The translations under genes were made by a program, and so were the position numbers. From the NCBI GenBank assembly GCA_023053575.1, contig JAKZAP010000007.1, positions 19,245,464 to 19,309,463 of the forward strand: a stretch of DNA of 64,000 nt, written 5' to 3'. Source of the stretch: Branchinecta lynchi (lineage: Eukaryota; Arthropoda; Branchiopoda; Anostraca; Branchinectidae). The notes under the pieces were generated by a model, which was not told the DNA's origin, made no database searches, and worked only from the letters and a program-made list of their open reading frames with translations. This document shows, in pieces, positions 58,201-61,540 of this stretch. Positions within the stretch are counted from its first letter, which is position 1. Each line of letters begins with the position of its first letter.

Positions 58201-59789
58201 CAGAGGACATGTCTCTAGTGATTCTGTTCACGTACGGACCGGATCCGGCAACAAGTGGGGGGGGGGATACGTGACCGGCTTAGACTGGAGAGGTCGGGAT
58301 GGAACTTTGTGGGAATAAAAAACAGATACTCCAGATAAATCATTTACAGAATTGGATAGGCTCTGGCGACTGTGGGGGGAGTTTGAGGGTGGGGGGGGGG
58401 TCCGGAATTCTGCTGATTGCGAGTAAAGGTACTTCCAGATATGCTGGGAAGATGAGACTTGGCTGGAATGTTAGAAATTCGATAAGATTGGCTTAGAAAT
58501 CGCCGCTTTCCAAATCCGACCATTCCTTAAAGTACCAACCATGACCACAACTTAAGAAAAATACTTTTAAGCAAAATATGCATTTTCATGATCCCCATGA
58601 GCCCATTATCATTTTTGACTTAAGGGTTTTGCTTACAAATGAAGTTCTACCTCCTTTAAAGTGCGCATCTTCACCGCAAGGTCGAAAATTACTTTTTATC
58701 AAACGATATATCTCAACCCATGATCATTTGTGCTACAAGGGTTTTGCTAAAAAAAAATATTTCTAGCAACCTTATAGTGCGCATTTTAACCGAAAAGTGG
58801 GGAAAAAAATACTTTTGACCAAGCGGTATACATCAATGACCCTAAGAGCCTACTATCGTTTTTGCCTCAGGGGTTTTGCTTGCATATGAATTTCTAGCGC
58901 CTTTAAAGTGCGTATCATTACAGCCAAGTTCAAGAATAAAATACTATTTCTCTAGCTCCCTTAAAGTGTGCATCTGAACCAGACAGTCGAAAAGTACTTT
59001 TGATCGAACAATAAATCTCAACCAAATTTGTTTAACCTGATTTTCACCAAGGGATCTCCCTTTTGGGATTCTACCTATCCCGAATTAGGTGAAAATGGAA
59101 ACAAATCGTGGATTGTAATAAATGTCTTTGTCCAGCTCTTTGTGTCGGTGTAGAGACAAGACAACCGATTTGTAATATTAGCGCGTAAACGCTCGGTAGG
59201 CTAATATATCTAGGTACAACATTTTACTTATTATTTAATTATTTGCTCGGTATAATATTTTAATATTTAGCGACTAATGGTAATACGATCGCCTTCTGAT
59301 ATAAAGCAGAAATTCTGGAAAGAACAAAATCCTCCGATAAAACTTATAAAAGCTTATGTATATCTAGACGTAATATAGGATCAGAATACATTCCTAGTTT
59401 TTCACTTGCACAGGTATTCCCGCAACCTGGGCTAGGCCAGAAACTAGACAGAAAGGATTTAGCTAGTGCTTCTGAAAATCTCCGAGGCCCAACGGTCTGG
59501 ATAAAGAAGTTCGATAAATACCATACCCATTCGAATCCTATCAAAACCTTCGGTCTCCCGCCCCCCATTTTCCAGGAGGTTCAAGAGACGACCTTCTCCG
59601 TATTTTACTACCAAGAATGATAGCGGAAAAAAAGACGATACAGAAAAGTGCACATACCTCTAGGTCAAGAGAGTTGTCATCGACAGATTCCACCAACTCG
59701 CCATCTACATCTTCTTCTAACTCGTTTGCGAACAAAATAGCAAAACCAACGAAGAAAACGACAAAAAACAATGTTGACTGCGTGCTCAT
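13132..59789 (-). CDS. VEGF/PDGF-family secreted growth factor, multi-exon gene (3' end not found)
   Basis: Eight exons joined in phase encode 290 codons plus 2 nt. Proposed order: signal peptide (residues 1-21), acidic propeptide, Pro-rich linker, PDGF/VEGF cystine-knot domain (about 150-228), then Cys-rich tail with CxCxC motifs. The knot cysteines fall at 150, 172, 178, 181, 182, 189, 224 and 226. Their spacing is 22-6-3-1-7-35-2, against 25-6-3-1-7-34-2 in VEGF-A, and the signature RCGGCC is present. Family knowledge: such factors are secreted disulphide-linked dimers that bind receptor tyrosine kinases. CxCxC tails are typical of VEGF-C/D and invertebrate PVFs. The domain identification is firm. 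Inclusion of exons 1-4 is inferred from splice signals and reading phase. The introns hold nearly all the transposons of 13-60 kb. Exons after 13132 were not recognised; they may lie beyond the LINE at 9-12 kb or outside the window. Confidence 0.8.
13903..14052 (-). CDS. Exon 7 of the VEGF-like gene: end of the knot and CxCxC motifs
   Basis: Exactly 50 codons, phase 0 to 0. The acceptor is acctgaatttgtttcag|GTT and the donor is AAAAAG|GTACGTG. It encodes VVGMYGQKTFVKKIEVEQHK and then KCKCDCR, which closes the cystine knot (Cys7 and Cys8). A second Cys-rich stretch follows, ending KSCSCRCKK. The order β-strand, 'xxxHxxCxC', then CxCxC is the usual end of VEGF-C/D and invertebrate PVF domains. 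No stop interrupts the exon. The downstream intron is 655 bp. Confidence 0.95.
14090..14290. repeat. Palindromic MITE relic, family A
   Basis: Carries aaaggttaacttcaggcatt, ttgatatcggaaaataatac and gcccgaaggcgaggttgata, as at 985-1125 and 39625-39825. It is followed by 'ctctggaggctgat' blocks shared with 28715-28760 and 29745-29790. It lies in the intron between exons 6 and 7. Confidence 0.6.
14291..15338. other. Intron of the VEGF-like gene, no further feature
   Basis: AT-rich. A reverse-oriented fragment of the family B end (acaagaccaaaggttttgat, gggatcc) lies at 15130-15160. Nothing coding is recognised. Confidence 0.5.
15339..15490. repeat. Family I: degenerate CGATTGGAAACA minisatellite
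   Basis: Headed by gtatggaaatagttcaagtc, followed by repeats of cgtaaacaattg and ttacgattggaaacagt in both orientations. The same header and array occur at 21270-21545. Confidence 0.7.
15545..15680 (+). repeat. Two-copy ~65-bp tandem duplication
   Basis: tcacatctaatcgggtttcc, agtacgtaaacaagattt and ccctttccc are repeated once with a few changes. Confidence 0.65.
15951..16230 (+). repeat. Two-copy ~175-bp tandem duplication
   Basis: gaacacatgatcaggatagg, gctcccggtcggga and caccatcatcacttccat at 15960-16040 recur at about 16133-16210 with modest divergence. Confidence 0.65.
16878..17021 (-). CDS. Exon 6 of the VEGF-like gene: cystine-knot core with RCGGCC
   Basis: Exactly 48 codons, phase 0 to 0. 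The acceptor is ctggatattttag|ACG and the donor is CACAAA|GTAAGTTG. It begins TPIRVPVDDPAVSLFPK and continues with CVLVDRCGGCCNHEALEC, the diagnostic PDGF/VEGF signature (C-x5-RCGGCC-x6-C). It ends APTPDGIEKVTHK, matching the Cys-x-Pro-Thr turn of VEGFs. Five of the eight knot cysteines are here, including the two expected to make the interchain bonds of the dimer (first and third of this exon, by analogy with VEGF-A). This exon is the strongest single piece of evidence for a host gene in the window. Confidence 0.95.
17094..20076 (+). repeat. Family C element, copy C1 (tandemly repeated, G-rich)
   Basis: Starts with a hairpin, GGCACTTGAGCTTACTCAAG plus TGCC, then oligomers of TCGGTCTG. About 17 units of 110-150 bp follow, each with a (G/A)ATGAAACTTGG core and a run of G. 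Blocks such as ggagttggaggagggaaccg are repeated almost unchanged around 17890, 18450 and 18590. It ends CAAGTGCCATATGAGCTCGT and AGCTCTTGTTC. It lies in the intron between exons 5 and 6 of the VEGF-like gene. The reading frames across it are by-products of the repeat. Confidence 0.85.
20236..21780 (-). repeat. Family C element, copy C2 (inverted relative to C1)
   Basis: Begins with the reverse complement of the family 3' end (acaagagctaccagctgat, gtacaagaaatcagacgaga) about 160 bp from the end of C1. C1 and C2 therefore form a convergent inverted pair. Units show the C-rich complement of the G tracts and CCAAGTTTCATC. It is interrupted at 21270-21545 by a family I array. Confidence 0.7.
21270..21545. 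repeat. Family I array inserted in C2
   Basis: The header cccgtatggaaataattcaa is followed by about twelve degenerate copies of TTACGATTGGAAACAGTTGT in both orientations. The family C text resumes after it at ctgcctgccaagtttcatcg. Confidence 0.75.
21781..23186. other. Intron of the VEGF-like gene, no further feature
   Basis: Contains short family D-like text at about 22585 (ggtcctttaaaggaacctcg) and otherwise no recognised repeat or exon. Confidence 0.45.
23187..23278 (-). CDS. Exon 5 of the VEGF-like gene: linker and first cystine-knot cysteine
   Basis: The acceptor is ataaatctttcag|AG and the donor is GTAAG|GTAGGC. The exon encodes PYVAPAPTPEEVNEINAILK, then a short charged run ending DADCIARK, and finishes in phase 0. 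The Cys followed by x-x-R-x-T at the junction with exon 6 matches the start of PDGF/VEGF domains (CxxRxTxxxV). This is the first of the eight knot cysteines. The intron to exon 6 is 6.2 kb and is filled with family C repeats in opposite orientations. Confidence 0.8.
24054..24092 (-). CDS. Exon 4 (39-bp micro-exon, phase 1 to 1) of the VEGF-like gene
   Basis: The acceptor is agagatattctttgcag and the donor is GCTG|GTATGTTTTT, both near consensus. In the phase required by exon 5 it reads LSAALRGGPVFA with split codons at each side: G/AT gives Asp, and G/AG gives Glu. It lies 775 bp upstream of exon 5 on the same strand. The phase match to a well-supported neighbour is the main evidence. Confidence 0.6.
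24567..24937. mobile_element. Family G hairpin element with 13-bp target duplication
   Basis: Two ~135-bp inverted arms (from 24599, and ending 24937) carry tttacaacggatacgtcagc, gatatttcggcccttcttgg and aacttcggggaaggaaacaa, separated by about 65 bp. The element is flanked by exact direct repeats TGATGTGTGAATA at 24554-24566 and 24938-24950. A single-arm relative lies at 56265-56525 and a diverged trace at 40050-40130. No ORF. Confidence 0.85.
25180..25440. repeat. Family C-type unit interrupted by a family G end fragment
   Basis: G-rich unit text and CGAATGAAACTTGATGAG flank a fragment reading cacaaaagtcagcttgggct, the outer end of family G. Confidence 0.5.
25540..25757 (+). repeat. Family H MITE relic
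   Basis: gactaaatagaggcacgtca is duplicated in tandem. It is followed by tgaggggcaggagcaatgat and acgtgccttcttttaagctc, matching 28081-28240. Confidence 0.6.
25758..27520 (+). repeat. Family B element, copy B2 (interrupted by a LINE tail)
   Basis: Starts GGGATCCCAGAACGTAAGTG with a long (GTCC)n block and GATGAAACTTGGTATGAGG. Its first unit is broken at about 26020 by a LINE fragment and resumes at 26576 (atgctgagcac). Four to five well-preserved units follow, with CCGGACAAGCAGTTCGTCCG hairpins. It ends at 27485-27520 with GGGATCCCATCGACACCTTT and GGTCTTGTT. Confidence 0.8.
26020..26575 (+). mobile_element. LINE 3' end (zinc-knuckle C-terminus) with (ATTC)n tail
   Basis: A 176-codon frame contains KNGPYFCPMCGKVDEDVFHF followed by MCECEGL. 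This is the CxxC-x8-H-x3-C knuckle found after the RT of many non-LTR elements. It ends CCHDPKGFFVQ and stops, followed at once by aataaattc and six ATTC units. It is a 5'-truncated copy inserted into family B. The simple-repeat tail marks the 3' end of the retrotransposed RNA. Confidence 0.75.
27585..27625 (+). repeat. Isolated family C 3' terminus
   Basis: ttgcaaatgccacatgagtt followed by ttcagctcttgtt matches the family C end. Similar solitary ends occur at 8325-8346 and (inverted) 62001-62020. Confidence 0.55.
28081..28325. mobile_element. Family H MITE (~245 bp, inverted ends)
   Basis: Left end gatcgactaaaagaggcacg; right end cgtgcctctttttagtcgat. They are imperfect terminal inverted repeats of about 25 bp ending in CGGCACGGC repeats. 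The interior, with tgaggggcgggaacaatgtt, matches 25640-25700. No coding capacity. Confidence 0.7.
28500..28870. repeat. Family A-type palindromic repeat and flank
   Basis: ttctcgctgcgctcggtaga and ggctattttaaatggccgtt are family A blocks. gtcatcctccagagaggctg and cagcctccgcagatgttcat recur at 29745-29800. Confidence 0.55.
28873..29133 (+). repeat. Family J: two near-identical ~133-bp tandem units
   Basis: gaacattttattttcttaga, caacccaggccatactttgt and tgtcgactgaaacaacgtct occur twice with a period of about 133 bp. Diverged units follow at 29955-30090 and 30121-30169, the last one continuing at 39197 after the nested insertions. Confidence 0.8.
29505..29660. repeat. Family A palindromic MITE
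   Basis: gttaacctcaatctgggttc, cgacggccattcgccttcgg, aaccgtctcagtgttatttt and cgataccggaagttaacctt form a partly self-complementary block. A longer direct match of this region, including gtacaacaaaagaagaa, lies at 39556-39830. Confidence 0.7.
31090..32440 (+). repeat. ~228-bp satellite array, six units, left arm of copy 1
   Basis: Units carry ccatggttaaccggttaagc, agtaagcggtcaagt, tcgctcaccagagctg and ttgcatttccagttgactta. The starts are 224-230 bp apart. Each contains the palindrome TTAACCGGTTAA. Confidence 0.85.
33150..35470 (-). repeat. ~228-bp satellite array, about nine units, right arm of copy 1
   Basis: The same unit in reverse orientation (cagctctggtgagcgataat, ccgcttactgt, ggttaaccggttatccatgg), partly rearranged, with a fragment of the outer sequence at 34430-34680. 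Confidence 0.8.
39197..39620 (+). repeat. Continuation of family J unit and flank after the nested insertions
   Basis: tttgacacaatcagatttcc, actgaaaataaagcttgtca and ataacatcctactgtccctt continue the unit broken at 30169. Confidence 0.75.
39625..39830. repeat. Family A palindromic MITE (best-preserved copy)
   Basis: tagttaacatacctccatct through tgtctgaagttacctttaat, with CTCGCTGCGCTCGGCTGATA and TGCCTCGCCTTCGGCTCGGA as inner blocks. About 190 bp, partly self-complementary. Confidence 0.7.
40227..40400 (+). repeat. Degenerate ~18-bp minisatellite
   Basis: About nine units of the form GTCACAGGACAGTTTGTCA. A weaker relative lies at 43368-43435 (tatgacaaattgtctatatg). Confidence 0.75.
40678..42996 (-). 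repeat. Family C element, copy C3
   Basis: Reads aacaagagctgaaagctcat plus atggcactt at its 3' terminus (left). It ends on the right with GGCACTTGGCCGGAGGGCAA plus GTGCC, the 5' hairpin in reverse complement. Units have C tracts, CCAAGTTTCATGGTC and aagcgtttcac. It is interrupted at 41080-41690 by a LINE tail. It lies in the large intron between exons 3 and 4. Confidence 0.8.
41080..41690 (-). mobile_element. LINE 3' end with (CTTA)n tail, inserted in C3
   Basis: The minus-strand frames KSTDSLRWLGITFKSSLSK (41496-41678) and FKKFVDQSVPSGRIVPNRVR (41324-41563) are the post-RT part of a non-LTR element, separated by one frameshift. They are followed by about 240 bp of UTR and a CTTACTTACTTACTTA tail at 41083-41100. 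It is a 5'-truncated copy. Confidence 0.7.
42997..43876. other. Intron sequence with two unexplained open stretches
   Basis: Minus-strand open frames at 42914-43126 and 43123-43323 have no domain that I recognise. An acceptor-like tttag at about 43272 precedes an open stretch but lacks a good donor. They may be old LINE material. Confidence 0.35.
43877..44023 (-). CDS. Proposed exon 3 (Pro-rich linker) of the VEGF-like gene
   Basis: A 147-bp exon is flanked by acceptor tttatgttctctag and donor AGAAG|GTATGAG. Taken with two nucleotides completing a split codon, it encodes GAIPEAPSKTHLVKDWTGPS followed by a segment ending LPFNNIRPPLVPE. The sequence is Pro-rich, has no Cys, and looks like a real extracellular linker. 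It leaves one G, which joins the AT that starts exon 4 to give Asp. A second frame is also open across the exon, so the frame choice rests on phase and composition. I recognise no domain in it. It could belong to an unrelated minus-strand gene. Confidence 0.5.
44024..44689. other. Intron sequence, no feature
   Basis: No repeat family recognised. A plus-strand open stretch ending at a donor-like CATAG|GTAAGAG at 44356/44357 is noted but not called. Confidence 0.4.
44690..45230 (+). repeat. Family B element, diverged copy B3
   Basis: tttttcgggatgccaaaacg, the GTCCATCCGTCTG block, gagatatgttgtttgaactt and two units with ccggacaagtagtttgctcg match family B at lower identity. Confidence 0.6.
45706..46285 (+). 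repeat. Direct pair of a ~65-bp repeat
   Basis: cattttgaacgctttccatt, gtgttgcgagagcaacactt and tggttttgtcctcgttttttt at 45712-45775 recur at 46219-46282. The second copy abuts the start of a family B element. Confidence 0.7.
46285..46860 (+). repeat. Family B element, copy B4 (3' truncated)
   Basis: Starts cggatcccaaaacgtaagtg with a GTCCGTCTG block, then two clean units with CATGCTGAAGACAATGGTGA-type text. It breaks off at about 46855. Confidence 0.8.
46890..47700 (+). repeat. Family B-related element, strongly diverged
   Basis: ggtcgaaggggttgagattt, aagctaatgagacaatcatt, ggtaaggagacatgctgaac and the end cgcctttggtcttgttgg preserve the order of family B blocks. Confidence 0.55.
47701..48570. 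other. Intron sequence, no gene seen
   Basis: Open frames on both strands lack domains and splice support. Confidence 0.4.
48571..48595 (+). repeat. Uninterrupted G25 tract
   Basis: Twenty-five consecutive G residues in proposed intron 2 of the VEGF-like gene. Confidence 0.85.
48916..48967 (-). CDS. Proposed exon 2 (52 bp, phase 0 to 1) of the VEGF-like gene
   Basis: On the minus strand a good acceptor (tttttattttcag) precedes GCTTCACG, and the exon ends AAAG|GTATAG. Read in phase 0 it gives ASRFILMTVCHVESEPK and leaves one G. That is exactly the phase needed after exon 1 and before exon 3, where G+GT makes Gly. There is no homology support. The exon is short and could be a chance match between two splice-like sequences. 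Confidence 0.35.
49604..55590 (-). mobile_element. 5.99-kb TIR element, copy 2 (inverted relative to copy 1)
   Basis: The ends CAGGGTGGGGAGTGTGGTCC and ggaccacattccccaccctg are flanked by 5-bp duplications TGTTA (49599-49603 and 55591-55595). Its left part corresponds to the right part of copy 1 reverse-complemented, down to the cggccgttttgaaaatcgaa block and the frame at 50547-50744, identical to that at 35121-35318. The arm at 52570-54830 has about ten satellite units with a higher-order duplication (52680 and 53380). Non-coding. It lies in proposed intron 1. Confidence 0.9.
55596..56264. other. No gene seen
   Basis: The open frame at 55736-55924 contains degraded text resembling family G (cggcagtttttcgggtcttc). 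Nothing further. Confidence 0.4.
56265..56525 (+). repeat. Family G copy, second arm degraded
   Basis: acaacggatatgtcagctac, gatatttcggctcttcttgt and cgtcggggaaggaaacgaac are as in the left arm at 24614-24725. The outer end is cagcttgggctcaaagaata. Confidence 0.75.
56855..57180 (+). repeat. Family B element, diverged copy B6
   Basis: gattccaaaacctaaccgta, CGTTCGTCCG, gttgagatattctattcaaa, gtaatgaggcatgctgaatc and cacacaatccggccac follow the family B order. Confidence 0.6.
57184..58530 (+). repeat. Family C element, copy C4
   Basis: Starts TATGGCACTTGCCTACCGGA plus CAAGGGCCATA (hairpin), then TCGGTCGGTCGGTCAG. Units contain GATGAAACTTGGCAGGCATA and G tracts at 57375, 57980 and 58106. The 3' terminus is missing, replaced by family D text. 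Confidence 0.8.
58528..58990 (+). repeat. Family D repeat (three to four diverged units)
   Basis: tttcatgatccccatgagcc, aagggttttgctt and cctttaaagtgcgcatc recur about every 115 bp. Confidence 0.7.
58991..59657. other. Proposed intron 1 near exon 1; family B end relic
   Basis: 59490-59565 (ggtctggataaagaagttcg, cctatcaaaaccttcggtct) resembles a diverged family B 3' end. This weakens the alternative second exon that would start at 59496. Confidence 0.45.
59658..59789 (-). CDS. Proposed exon 1: signal peptide plus acidic propeptide
   Basis: A 44-codon exon starts with ATG and ends at a strong donor, GAG|GTATGTG, in phase 0. It opens MSTQSTLFFVVFFVGFAILF, a hydrophobic run typical of a signal peptide, with likely cleavage after FA. 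A strongly acidic stretch follows (NELEEDVDGELVES, then VDDNSLDLE). That design suits a secreted preproprotein. It is assigned to the VEGF-like gene because the next phase-compatible exon candidates on the same strand lead into it. A separate small secreted-peptide gene is the alternative: an acceptor at 59496/59497 is also phase 0 and opens a short terminal reading frame. No TATA box was evident upstream. Confidence 0.5.
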
Positions 59790-60189
59790 TTCTTAGCTGG
59801 TTACACAACTAGATAAAGGAAGGACAAGTTTAAAGTCGGGAAAAAAATGAATAAAAGTGACAGGAGACAGGAAACAGAAGCTTCACTTCCTATCTACGCA
59901 TAGGAACAGGACGTGCGGTCAAAATTGACGGAAAACTAAACACCACCAGGCTCGTAACCCACCGAAAAAATCATTAATTAATAATGTAAAACCACGGACA
60001 GGAACAATTTGAGCAATTTCATGAAGAAACTCAGACGAGGATACGCATTCATACAGATAGTCGGAAGTTTCTTGCTACATCGTCCACTGGAGCAGCCCTT
60101 CCTCACGTCCTTTACCTCACCCCCTTTTGGAAAATATTTGCTAGTTTTGATACAAAACTGGTGTTCTTTCGTTATCTGAAGTTTTTGCT
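59790..60189. other. Region upstream of proposed exon 1
   Basis: AT-rich. I see no clear TATA box or CpG-rich promoter. Confidence 0.4.
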
Positions 60190-60355
60190 CAAATTGCCGT
60201 TAAAGAACCCCTGCACTATTTACTATTCAATTTGCAGTATTTTAGAATATTTGAATACTTTAAAACTAGGCTGTGCTTTCAAAAAATAACCCACGGTATT
60301 TGGCTGTTTTAAGCCTTTTCCGAGACCCGTTGACTTACAGCGAAAACATTTACAT
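60190..60355 (+). repeat. Family D fragment
   Basis: aaagaacccctgcactattt, agtattttagaatatttgaa and cttttccgagacccgttgac match 7690-7815. Confidence 0.7.
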
Positions 60356-60364
60356 AAAAGGTTT

Positions 60365-61330
60365 TTGGGATCCCAAAACGTAAGTGGAGGGATACCTATG
60401 ACATCGCAAAAGTTGTCCGTCTGTCTGTCCGTCTGTTAGCACAATAACTCTCGAAGGGGTTGAGATATTTTGATCAAACTTGGCACGAGGACTCTTTAGG
60501 TCAAAGTACAGGTCAAGTTCGAAGATGGGCTATGTAGCTCTATGTTTAGGGGTAGGGGAGGGGTTTGAAATTAAGGAAAACAAAAAATATTTTTTAAAAG
60601 CTAATGAAATAGTCGAATTAGGGGTCAGGAGACATGGTATGGTGAATCCGAATATGAAATTTATTTTCTCGCCGGACAAATATTTCACCCGGAATCCGGC
60701 GAAAACCGGAAAATTTGTGAAAAGTAATATGAAGTTGATAGGAGGTTCGATTTAGGGGCAAGGAAACGTGCTGAGTCCGAATATGAAAATTATTTTCTCG
60801 CCGGACCATTAGTTCGGCCGGAATCTGGCCAAACCCGGAGAATTTGTTTAAAGTAAAAGTTTTATTTAAATTTCAAAAGATGTTCGATTTGCGGGTAAGC
60901 AGACATGCTGAATTTGCATATGAAAATCATTTTCTCACCGAACGTATAGATCGCTCGGAATCCGGCTGAAACCGGAAAATTTGTTAAAAGTAAAAGTTTA
61001 ATTTGGAGTTGATTAGAGGTTGGATGTAGGGGTAAGGAGACATGCTGGATTCGTTTTTGAGCTTTATTTTCTCGCCGGACAAGTAGTTCCGGAATTCCGC
61101 CGAAACCGGAAAATTGGCAGTAGTAAGGCAGGAAGTTTCGATCTGCTTCGTCAAAAAACGTCTTCGTCTGTTTTCTCATTTGATTAGCTATTTGGCCTTA
61201 ATCTGTTTCTAAATTTTAATAGTAAAAGTGTTCAAGGAGTCTGGCGAAGACTGGATTTGGCGAAGACAATACCCAGTTGTCTGGACCAAACTTGAACTTT
61301 TGGGATCCCATCGAAACCTTTGGTCTTGTT
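60365..61330 (+). repeat. Family B element, copy B5 (complete)
   Basis: Starts ttttgggatcccaaaacgta and ends gggatcccatcgaaaccttt plus ggtcttgtt. Five units contain GCCGGACAAATATTTCACCC-type hairpins and GAAAACCGGAAAATTTGT. It shows the full start and end of the family. Confidence 0.8.
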
Positions 61331-61374
61331 CTGATAGAAAAACTTCTCGCAGACAACTGCCGACAGCATGATAC

Positions 61375-61540
61375 ACATCGAAGGTAGCAAAACACGGCAA
61401 GTGAGCAAAATCAGCGTGGCTTTGTCAGGTGGGTTAGAATGTACCGTACGAGATTGGGGTCTTCTGGTGTAGAAATAGATGGAGTGATTATGGAAGTTGG
61501 TTGCGTTAGTATTATAGGTAAGACAGGTCCTTTAATGACG
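61375..61540 (+). repeat. Family D fragment
   Basis: aaggtagcaaaacacggcaa, gttagaatgtaccgtacgag and tcctttaatgacgcg match 7925-8080. Confidence 0.65.
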
